Shown: piece by piece, positions 23,803 to 29,463 of the stretch | How the letters are laid out: every line of letters starts with the position of its first letter | Numbering within the stretch: position 1 is the first letter of the stretch | Origin: a bacterium | GTDB taxonomy: Bacteria > Cyanobacteriota > Vampirovibrionia > Gastranaerophilales > Gastranaerophilaceae | Assembly: GCA_017480425.1 (NCBI GenBank) | Contig: JAFVAR010000028.1 | Location: 1-32,306 of the forward strand | Reading direction: 5' to 3' | DNA length: 32,306 nt | The notes under the pieces: model-generated | Database searches by the model: none | Told to the model about the DNA's origin: nothing | Seen by the model: only the letters and a program-made list of their open reading frames with translations | Translations under genes and position numbers: made by a program

Positions 23803-24309
23803 ATGTATCAAATTAAAAATCGTATATATTTAAATCTGGATAAAACTCAGAAAAGCGGAATTTGTAACTATATAAGAGCTCTGGTAAAACAGAATCTTAA
23901 TCTGACATATTCTGAAATACTGAAAAAATTTATTGAAGACGAAAAATATTACTTAGAACTTAGTGCATCAAGATTTCCATTTCTTAAAGATATCATTGAT
24001 ACAGATGAATTTTTAAATGAGACAGAAATTTATATCAAAGAATGCATTAAATATTACGAATACAAAGAGAAACAGCGTCCCATAATAGAAGCGCAAAAAG
24101 AGTTTGAAAAGAAAAAACGTAAATTTTTACAAGAAGTAAAAATGTCAAAAGAGTTGCCGACTAAAAAACAACTTTATTATTATGACAGACTTTGTAAGAA
24201 ATATTCAATAGAAAAACAAGATACAGAAGAGTTATCAAAATTGGATTTAAGAAATGAAATAGAAAGAATTATAAATGAACATTCAAACAATTACAAAAAT
24301 ATTGACTGA
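23803..24309 (+). CDS. Unknown helical protein upstream of prmC
   Basis: A 168-residue protein starting MYQIKNRIYLNLDKTQKSG; it is Lys/Glu-rich, mostly helical, with a probable coiled coil around residues 95-120 (KEFEKKKRKFLQEV). I do not recognise it. I place the start at ATG 23803, after the terminator of the previous gene and 7 nt behind an extended -10 box; an in-frame ATG at 23713 would put the N terminus through that terminator hairpin. Its last 35 nt overlap prmC in another frame, so the two are co-transcribed and probably translationally coupled, which suggests a role near translation termination, though this is weak evidence. Confidence 0.7.
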   Translation: MYQIKNRIYLNLDKTQKSGICNYIRALVKQNLNLTYSEILKKFIEDEKYYLELSASRFPFLKDIIDTDEFLNETEIYIKECIKYYEYKEKQRPIIEAQKEFEKKKRKFLQEVKMSKELPTKKQLYYYDRLCKKYSIEKQDTEELSKLDLRNEIERIINEHSNNYKNID

Positions 24310-25099
24310 AGCAGGAATAGAAGAACAGGAAGCAAATAGAGAAGTTGAGCTTTTATTGGAAAAGGTTTGCAATATTTCACCAAAAGATAAAATATTAGGA
24401 AAAGAACCCGATAAGGAGCAGTTAAGAATTTTAGAGGAAAAAGCAAGATTACGGGCAGATACAAGGCTTCCTGTCCAATATATTATCGGAGAAGCTTATT
24501 TTATGGGAGAATTTTTTAAAGTTACTCCTGATGTGCTTATTCCGAGAGACGAGACGGAAATTCTTGTGGGGAAGGCAATAGAAATTATAAAAACGAACGG
24601 TTTACAGAAAGTTTTAGATATAGGAACCGGTTCAGGTTGTATAGCATGCACAATTGCGAACAGGACAAGCGCAACTGTTCTTGGAATTGATATATCTTCT
24701 GATGCCCTGAGAGTAGCGCTTGATAATGTTACGAAATTGGGGATTAACAACAGAGCTGTATTTAGAAAATCAGACTTGTTTGAAAAAATCAGAAAAGATG
24801 AAAAATTTGACATGATAATATCAAATCCGCCATATATACCAATTGGGACAAAATTAGAACCGGAAGTTCTGCATGAACCTCAAATAGCACTTTTTGCAGA
24901 GGAAAACGGACTTAGTGTGTATAAACGAATTATAAATCAAGCACCGAATTATTTATCAAAAGGCGGATGGCTAATATTTGAGCTTGGAATGGACGAATCA
25001 AAGTTAGTCAAAACGCTTATGGAAGAATATTATACTGAAATAAATATTATAAAGGATTTGTCAGGAATTGACAGAGTTATATCGGGAAGACTTGAGTAA
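24275..25099 (+). CDS. prmC: Peptide chain release factor N5-glutamine methyltransferase
   Basis: PrmC methylates the Gln of the GGQ motif in release factors RF1/RF2. The 274-aa protein has the N-terminal helical release-factor-binding domain (residues 1-75), QYIIGEAYFMG with the following DVLIPRDETE, the SAM site VLDIGTGSGCIACTIA near residue 110, and the catalytic NPPYIP near residue 186. Start MNIQTITKILTEAG at 24275 overlaps the preceding gene by 35 nt. prfA, the frequent partner, is not here. Confidence 0.94.
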   Translation: MNIQTITKILTEAGIEEQEANREVELLLEKVCNISPKDKILGKEPDKEQLRILEEKARLRADTRLPVQYIIGEAYFMGEFFKVTPDVLIPRDETEILVGKAIEIIKTNGLQKVLDIGTGSGCIACTIANRTSATVLGIDISSDALRVALDNVTKLGINNRAVFRKSDLFEKIRKDEKFDMIISNPPYIPIGTKLEPEVLHEPQIALFAEENGLSVYKRIINQAPNYLSKGGWLIFELGMDESKLVKTLMEEYYTEINIIKDLSGIDRVISGRLE

Positions 25100-25227
25100 T
25101 TTGGGCAAATTTCCAAAAAATTTAACGTTTTCCCACTTGCAAATTTCTTTAAATTCTATTAAGATATATGTATTAATATTAAGAAATTCAAATTTTTGTT
25201 AAGTAGTATAAAAATAAAGGTGACAAC

Positions 25228-26013
25228 ATGGCAGAGAATGAAGAATTAGAACCGTTGGAAGGCGAAACCAAACAAAAAATATTGGTTGCGGATGATGAAG
25301 CCAGTATCAGAAGAATTCTTGAAACACGTTTAAAAATGGTTGGCTACGATGTTGTAGTAGCGGAAGACGGAGAAGAAGCCGTTGAAGTATTTAATAAAAC
25401 AAATCCTGACTTAGTTGTATTGGATGTTATGATGCCAAAGATGGATGGTTATGGTGTTACAAGAGAAATTCGCAGAACTTCTGACGTACCTATTATTATA
25501 TTGACAGCGTTAGGAGATGTTTCAGAAAGAATAACCGGTTTAGAATTAGGAGCTGATGATTATGTGATAAAACCTTTCAGCCCGAAAGAACTTGAAGCAA
25601 GAGTTAAAGCCGTTCTAAGAAGGACTATAAATAAAGATGTAATTATTCCTTCATCATCAGCCTCAGGCGGAGCAACAGGCGGAAGCTCAAAAAACAGCAA
25701 GAATGTTATTACAACAGGCGCTATAAAAATTGATACGGCAAGAAGACAAGTATTTAGAAAGAATGAAAGAATTCGTTTGACAGGAATGGAGTTCAGTTTA
25801 TTAGAACTTCTTGTAAACAATTCCGGACAAGCATATTCAAGAAACGAAATTCTTCAACACGTATGGTCATATCCTGCAGACCACAGAATTGATACTCGTG
25901 TCGTTGACGTTCATATTTCAAGACTTCGTTCTAAATTAGAAACAGATCCGACTAATCCTGAGTTAATATTAACAGCAAGAGGAATCGGATATATGTTCCA
26001 AAGAATAAATTAA
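25228..26013 (+). CDS. rpaB: OmpR-family response regulator, RpaB ortholog
   Basis: This 261-aa two-domain regulator has a receiver domain at residues 15-130 (acid pair D22/D23, phospho-acceptor D66 in VVLDVMMPKMDGYG, VIKPFSPKELEAR), a Ser/Gly-rich linker (SSSASGGATGGSSK), then a winged-helix DNA-binding domain at about 165-261 (RIRLTGMEFSLLELLVNNSG, DTRVVDVHISRLRSKLE, ILTARGIGYMFQRIN). These stretches read nearly the same as cyanobacterial RpaB, the essential regulator of high-light and circadian output that binds HLR1 boxes. In a lineage without photosystems its targets must differ. A candidate HLR1 lies at 9086-9103. Single gene with its own terminator; no kinase adjacent. Confidence 0.88.
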   Translation: MAENEELEPLEGETKQKILVADDEASIRRILETRLKMVGYDVVVAEDGEEAVEVFNKTNPDLVVLDVMMPKMDGYGVTREIRRTSDVPIIILTALGDVSERITGLELGADDYVIKPFSPKELEARVKAVLRRTINKDVIIPSSSASGGATGGSSKNSKNVITTGAIKIDTARRQVFRKNERIRLTGMEFSLLELLVNNSGQAYSRNEILQHVWSYPADHRIDTRVVDVHISRLRSKLETDPTNPELILTARGIGYMFQRIN

Positions 26014-26024
26014 GATTATAATCT

Positions 26025-26059
26025 AAAAAACGGGGCTTGATTTAAGCCCCGTTTTTTTT
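26025..26059 (+). terminator. Terminator of rpaB
   Basis: ACGGGGCTT/AAGCCCCGT with a GATTT loop, flanked by A- and T-tracts; a very stable Rho-independent terminator. Confidence 0.9.
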
Positions 26060-26060
26060 C

Positions 26061-26088
26061 TTGATTTTTAAGTTTGATTTGATATACT
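26061..26088 (+). promoter_or_regulatory. Promoter of tRNA-His
   Basis: TTGATT, 16 bp, TATACT. The start would be near 26095, about 11 nt before the tRNA. Confidence 0.5.
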
Positions 26089-26105
26089 TTTGTTGTTGAC
26101 TATAT

Positions 26106-26182
26106 GGCGAGTATCGTCAAGCGGTTAAGACCTCGGATTGTGGTTCCGATATGCGTGGGTTCGAATCCCACTACTCGCCCCA
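26106..26182 (+). tRNA. tRNA-His (anticodon GTG)
   Basis: The cloverleaf is complete. The acceptor stem is seven perfect pairs (GCGAGTA and its complement once G-1 is set aside) and the encoded G-1 pairs with C73, the identity element of histidine tRNA. The anticodon loop reads TTGTGGT (anticodon GTG), the T-arm is GTGGGTTCGAATCCCAC, and the 3' CCA is encoded. A UUCG-loop terminator follows at 26194. The gene marks the left edge of a decayed mobile element, and its 3' end is echoed twice at the element's right side. Confidence 0.97.
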
Positions 26183-26952
26183 TTTATTGATTTAGCACCT
26201 TCGGGTGCTTTTTCATTAGGAACGATAAGGGTTTTCAGGGTTCGAACTTTGCTATTTACCAATAGCTCAACCTGTTCTTCAAGATATTCCCAAACCTCTG
26301 CTGTAATGGGCTTTTCGAGGGTTAGAACTTTTTCATCATGTCTTTCAGCTTCTTTAATCATTCTTAATGCTTCAAAGATTGGTTTCAACTTTACAGATAG
26401 TTCTGTATCGATATGATTGTATAGAATTTCTTCAATAAGAAGACGTAACATTGTACGCTTATTGTCTAAATCTGCCTTAATATACAATTCTGGGATACGG
26501 TTGCAGAAGTCAATTATAAGGTCAATATTCTTGTATATTAAACGGTTTAAGTCATTGCTTTCTTTTATTTCGATAGCAATTTTATCACGTTCAGATACCC
26601 AGCCTTCGTACTGCTGCTTAAATATCTCATCTGTCATTGAAGCTGGTAACTTCCCAAGTATCTTATCTTCATAGCTTTTCTTGATTAAGTGTTCAAGTTC
26701 TTTCAGCCTTTGACTTCTGACAGTAATTAAGCGATTTTCAACAAAGCACAATTCATCTAGACAATTCAGTATCTTCTGTTTAAGTCTGCGTACTATACCA
26801 GCAGGAATTTCTATTGCACCGATTATTTCTTGAACTGCTATGTCAATAGCTTCTTCACGTACGCTCATTCCTTTTAATGATTTATGGTACTTCTTATTAC
26901 CACAGTGATAATATACGTAACTGCCACTATTGTGTCCACCAAGTTGTATTTG
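26125..26952 (-). pseudogene. Serine recombinase, C-terminal remnant
   Basis: The open frame runs from just after a stop at 26955-26953. It begins with the end of the recombinase zinc-ribbon domain (GSYVYYHCGNKKYHK...SVREEAID) and continues with the coiled-coil region typical of large serine recombinases (LKELEHLIKKSYEDKILGKL, DEIFKQQYEGWVSERDKI) and DLDNKRTMLRLLIEEILYNH. The catalytic N-terminal domain and DNA-binding core are missing. An ATG at 26868 would give 247 aa, but homology clearly extends upstream of it, so this is not a true start. The last 30 or so codons read antisense through the tRNA terminator into tRNA-His (ending RTHAYRNHNPRS), so the natural C terminus is also lost or altered. 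No recombinase activity is expected. Confidence 0.8.
26194..26213 (+). terminator. Terminator of tRNA-His
   Basis: AGCACC-TTCG-GGTGCT followed by TTTT. The UUCG tetraloop gives a very stable hairpin. It lies on the element side of the tRNA, so it was probably brought in with the integrated DNA. Confidence 0.8.
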
Positions 26953-27170
26953 TTAATAGTTCCTTTTCTTCCAATTAAGACACAGGGTTTATTCCAAAGA
27001 AATGTGTTCGTTCTTCCAATTTCACCACTAGTAGCAAGAATAGGATAAATACCGTCTTTACATTCAATAGCTTTCTGGTCTTTACCATGTTTTATCTTGA
27101 GTACGTTTTCTATACGACACTCAACTATTGAATCATTGAACTCTTTGAATCTTAGCTTAGGTTTTAACAT
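26874..27170 (-). pseudogene. hsdS: Type I restriction specificity subunit HsdS, N-terminal fragment
   Basis: The fragment starts MLKPKLRFKEFNDSI, the common HsdS opening, and continues through the first half of target recognition domain 1 (IKHGKDQKAIECKDGIYPILATSGEIG, KPCVLIGRKGTINKY). After about residue 75 the similarity stops and the frame runs over recombinase DNA read in another frame, ending at 26874. A full HsdS is about 400 residues with two recognition domains; this has under 100. The break lies near 26945-26955, where a deletion joined hsdS to the recombinase remnant. Its ATG overlaps the stop of a 42-codon frame. Confidence 0.75.
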
Positions 27171-27292
27171 ACAGCCCCCTCTAGTTCATTTAATACACTA
27201 CTATTAGTGATAATAGAGGTATTTAAGACATTTCCATTATCGTCTTTATGTTCTATTTTAACGTCCATACTATAAAACTCTCTTTTACTCAT
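27164..27292 (-). CDS. 42-codon frame overlapping hsdS start
   Basis: ATG 27292 opens MSKREFYSMDVKIEHKDDNG and ends VLNELEGAVC, its stop overlapping the hsdS ATG (ATGTTAA). There is no good ribosome site, and a stop codon lies 12 nt upstream of the ATG. The overlap is what one expects between the last codons of an upstream gene and hsdS, so it may be the tail of a deleted gene (hsdM would be usual, but I see no HsdM signature) or a small accessory gene. Coding status uncertain. Confidence 0.35.
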   Translation of the reverse strand: MSKREFYSMDVKIEHKDDNGNVLNTSIITNSSVLNELEGAVC

Positions 27293-27347
27293 AGGTTTGA
27301 ATAACTATCAAGTTATATCTGGTTTTGAAGTTAATTCATTTTTTTAA

Positions 27348-27716
27348 TCAATTCTACATAACAGTTCTGCTGTCTTTAGGAATAAAACAGATGAGCTCAA
27401 ACCATTCATAATACCTTTTGAATTCTTTAGTGATGATGACTTTGAACTTAATCAGTCTATTGATGAAATATCATCATCTCTGGCTGAACTTAAAGCAATA
27501 GGATTGATTACTTCCTACAGATTTAATTCTGAAACAATATCGTTTGAAATTGTATCAAATGTTATATCTAAAAGCATTAAACAATATAGTTATGAATTCT
27601 TTATACTTGATACCGAAGAAAAAATGAAAGTTAATTTTGAAGCATACAAGGAATTGGTAACATTAGTGAACCTCAATATAAAACCTTCACAATACCGAAA
27701 ATTAGTACAGCGTTAG
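27348..27716 (+). pseudogene. 5'-truncated unknown gene
   Basis: The frame is open from after a TAA at 27345 to 27716 (122 codons) but contains no ATG; the first in-frame common start is TTG 27504, with no ribosome site. The peptide looks natural from its first codons (NKTDELKPFIIPFEFF, LNQSIDEISSSLAELKAIGL, then EEKMKVNFEAYKELVTLVNL), so the real N terminus was probably lost in a deletion near 27293-27347. I do not recognise the family. It is followed by two small same-strand ORFs with good ribosome sites, perhaps one former operon. Confidence 0.5.
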
Positions 27717-27754
27717 TAATTATAATGCCTGTTGTTGCAGGCAAGGAGATTAAA

Positions 27755-27943
27755 ATGGATAAGTATAATCAAGATGATTATGATTTTATTGAAGATGAAG
27801 AATTCCAAGCATTTCTTCAAAGTAAGTTAAAGGGTAGGTTTCTACCTTTTAATAGATTTATGACACTACTTAACAGATGTAAGAAAGAATACATTTTCTA
27901 CTTAAATCATAAGTATTTGTACGTAAACAGACCTTTATATTAG
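27755..27943 (+). CDS. 62-aa unknown protein of the element
   Basis: ATG 27755 has AAGGAG 6 nt upstream, better than an in-frame ATG at 27725. The protein is acidic at the start (MDKYNQDDYDFIEDEEFQAF) and basic and Tyr/Phe-rich at the end (CKKEYIFYLNHKYLYVN). No domain recognised and no membrane segment. It lies between the 5'-truncated frame and another small gene on the same strand, within the decayed element. Confidence 0.55.
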   Translation: MDKYNQDDYDFIEDEEFQAFLQSKLKGRFLPFNRFMTLLNRCKKEYIFYLNHKYLYVNRPLY

Positions 27944-27956
27944 GAGAAAATTAAAA

Positions 27957-28175
27957 ATGGATGATTATCAAAAAAGACTTGATACTATGAAGGCAATATT
28001 AAAAGCTAACCTAGAGAAAAAGAATCAAGAACAACAAAAGAACAAAGTTGTAAAAACTTCAAATGTTGATACAGCTCCAACTCCAATAGAGAAAGCGAAT
28101 GCTCTAAAGAAAAAAGAGTCCAGTAAATACACCTCTTATATAGCTTCTAAGTTGCTTCCCGGATTGGACAAGTAG
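27957..28175 (+). CDS. 72-aa unknown charged protein of the element
   Basis: ATG 27957 follows AGGAGAAAATTAAAA, and the gene starts 13 bp after the previous stop. The protein is rich in Lys, Gln and Asn (KANLEKKNQEQQKNK), probably a helix with a disordered middle (VDTAPTPIEK). No family recognised. Probably co-transcribed with the 62-aa gene; a strong inverted repeat follows at 28204. Confidence 0.55.
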   Translation: MDDYQKRLDTMKAILKANLEKKNQEQQKNKVVKTSNVDTAPTPIEKANALKKKESSKYTSYIASKLLPGLDK

Positions 28176-28203
28176 TATATACGAAAATTAATAAACACAT
28201 TCT

Positions 28204-28236
28204 CATGCCAGCTTTATGAACCAAAGAGCTGGCATG
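28204..28236. repeat. Perfect 10-bp inverted repeat in the element
   Basis: CATGCCAGCT and AGCTGGCATG are perfect complements around a 13-nt loop. No T-tract follows, so it is not a standard terminator. It lies between the 72-aa gene and the hsdR fragment and could be a protein-binding site, an RNA structure or a recombination remnant. Confidence 0.5.
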
Positions 28237-28388
28237 AAGTGGCGTGTGTATGAAGGAAAGAATAATTTTAGTCATACTTATATGTTGAGTACAAACACGG
28301 ATACTTGGCTTAATATGCTTTCTCCTATACTATCTCTTTAATGCTCATGTTCATGTTAAGATAAAGATGTTATCAAGGAGTGTTAGGA

Positions 28389-29126
28389 ATGTCTTATCAA
28401 AGTGAAGCAGAGCTGGAAAAACAACTTATAGCAAAGTTACAGACACAAGGTTATACTTATGTTCGTTTGAACGAATACAAAGACCTTGAAGCTAACTTTA
28501 GAGTACAGCTAAACCTATTGAACAAGAATGTTCTTGAAGGTAAAGACCTCTCTGACAAGGAATTTGAACGAGTATTAACATACTTGAACGGTAAGACTGT
28601 TTATCAATCTGCTAAACAGCTTAGAGATAAGTTTGTACTGGATAGAGATGACGGAACTCAAGTGTATCTATATTTCCTTGATGAAGCACCTGAGAATAAT
28701 ACATATCAAGTTACTAATCAAGTTACTGTTCAAGGTAAATATGTTAACCGTTATGATGTTACAATCCTTATAAACGGTTTACCATTGATTCAGATTGAAC
28801 TTAAAAGACGTGGAGTTGATATAAATAGAGCTATCGACCAGATTGACCGATACAGACTTCATTCCTTCAAAGAATTATTTAAGTATATCCAGATATTTGT
28901 TGTTTCTAATGGAGTTGAAACCAGATACTTTGCTAATACTAATGAATCCAGAATATTGAAGTCTCTGACGTTCTATTGGACTAAAGAAGATAACGAACGT
29001 ATTAACATACTTGATAACTTCTCATCTGCTTTCCTTGAAAAGAATCGACTTTTAAAAATGCTAACTAAGTACATGGTTATAAATGATACAGACAAAAGTG
29101 ATAGTTATTTATTCGAGTTGAAGTAG
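28389..29126 (+). pseudogene. hsdR: Type I restriction subunit HsdR, N-terminal fragment
   Basis: ATG 28389 has AAGGAG 8 nt upstream. The 245 residues cover the nuclease domain of HsdR: SEAELEKQLIAKL at the start, TIYQ-type VYQSAKQLRDKFV, then DVTILINGLPLIQIELKRRG, which carries the PD-(D/E)xK-type catalytic residues (D, E-x-K), and GVETRYFANT. Homology ends near LTKYMVINDTDK, where a full protein would enter the helicase domains; the following SDSYLFELK and stop are foreign. A full HsdR is about 1000 residues. Without helicase, HsdM and intact HsdS it cannot act as a type I enzyme, though the nuclease domain itself is whole. Confidence 0.8.
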
Positions 29127-29197
29127 CATTTTAATTGTATTAATACTATACTCATCATGTAGTGAGTAATGAGCTAACTTCACACAATATGGTTCGA

Positions 29198-29220
29198 AGT
29201 TCAACCCATTGCTTGCCCCA
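29198..29220 (+). repeat. Degenerate copy of the tRNA-His 3' end (1)
   Basis: CCCATTGCTTGCCCCA matches the last 16 nt of tRNA-His at 13 of 16 positions, and AGTTCAA before it recalls the T-loop. There is no tRNA body upstream. It is followed by TAAAAAAGG and a terminator. Probable old attachment site. Confidence 0.5.
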
Positions 29221-29221
29221 T

Positions 29222-29255
29222 AAAAAAGGTTTTGGCTTTTGCCAAGACCTTTTTT
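29222..29255. terminator. Terminator after tRNA-like repeat 1
   Basis: AAAAAAGGT-T-TTGGC / GCCAA-G-ACCTTTTTT with a TTTT loop: a long stem with one G-T pair, able to act in both directions. Confidence 0.75.
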
Positions 29256-29279
29256 ATTTGAGTGTGTGATGATGAGAAC

Positions 29280-29306
29280 CCACTAAAATGCGTAAGCATT
29301 TTGTGG
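29280..29306. other. GTAA-loop hairpin
   Basis: CCAC(T)AAAATGC-GTAA-GCATTTTGTGG forms 11 pairs with one bulged T and a GNRA-type (GUAA) tetraloop. With the GTGAT-GTAA-ATCAC hairpin at 29349-29362 it suggests RNA-level structure. Confidence 0.45.
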
Positions 29307-29313
29307 AGTTCGA

Positions 29314-29350
29314 GCGGATTTTTGCAGAGTGCGGAGTGCTTTTGCAAAGT
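29314..29350. repeat. Two tandem GCGGA/TTTTGCAGAGT units
   Basis: GCGGATTTTTGCAGAGT (29314-29330) and GCGGAGTGCTTTTGCAAAGT (29331-29350) are imperfect tandem copies. A related pair occurs at 127-160, at the opposite end of the window. Confidence 0.45.
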
Positions 29351-29406
29351 GATGTAAATCACGCAGGCAAAACACGAAGACACGTTTAACGCAAAAAATC
29401 CAAGAC

Positions 29407-29425
29407 AATCCCACAACTTGCCCCA
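29407..29425 (+). repeat. Degenerate copy of the tRNA-His 3' end (2)
   Basis: AATCCCACAACTTGCCCCA matches the end of tRNA-His at 17 of 19 positions, the best match in the window. TTGCCCCATAAAAAAG (29418-29433) is identical to 29213-29228. It probably marks the original junction of tRNA-His with its own downstream terminator. Confidence 0.6.
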
Positions 29426-29426
29426 T

Positions 29427-29457
29427 AAAAAAGACCTTTTTAAAAAAGGTCTTTTTT
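29427..29457. terminator. Bidirectional terminator before the phosphoesterase gene end
   Basis: AAAAAAGACCTTT/AAAGGTCTTTTTT hairpin. On the minus strand it lies 6 bp after the stop of the 29464-31371 gene; on the plus strand it may be the ancestral tRNA-His terminator. Confidence 0.75.
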
Positions 29458-29463
29458 AAGTAT

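Larger units (their letters stand above)
26160..29425. mobile_element. Decayed element integrated at the tRNA-His 3' end
   Basis: Between the tRNA 3' end and its degenerate copies at 29198-29220 and 29407-29425 lie only broken or orphan genes: the C-terminal part of a serine recombinase, a truncated hsdS, a 5'-truncated unknown frame, two small unknown ORFs and a truncated hsdR. Gene order and strands change here, unlike the orderly chromosome on both sides. The layout fits an integrative element with a type I restriction island that suffered large internal deletions. Which repeat is the true right end is unclear; two copies suggest two insertion events. Confidence 0.65.
29127..29463. other. 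337-bp gene-free stretch rich in hairpins and repeats
   Basis: No convincing gene is present. It holds, in order, a degenerate tRNA 3' end, a terminator, a hairpin with a GTAA loop (29280), two copies of a GCGGA/TTTTGCAGAGT word (29314), a second small GTAA hairpin (GTGAT-GTAA-ATCAC, 29349-29362), another degenerate tRNA 3' end and a second terminator. The segment between the terminators (29256-29426) could encode a structured RNA or be the scar of repeated insertions. Confidence 0.6.

Noticed and set aside
26125..26215. C-terminal 30 residues of the recombinase frame as real protein
   Set aside because: They are the antisense of the tRNA terminator and tRNA-His, a known source of spurious peptides.
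29145..29220. A second complete tRNA ending at 29220
   Set aside because: No 5' acceptor strand, D-arm or anticodon arm can be found, and the T-arm does not pair; only a 3'-end-like remnant is present.
29201..29416. 71-codon minus-strand frame in the repeat region
   Set aside because: It runs through two hairpins and a tandem repeat, has no ribosome site and looks like an accidental open frame.
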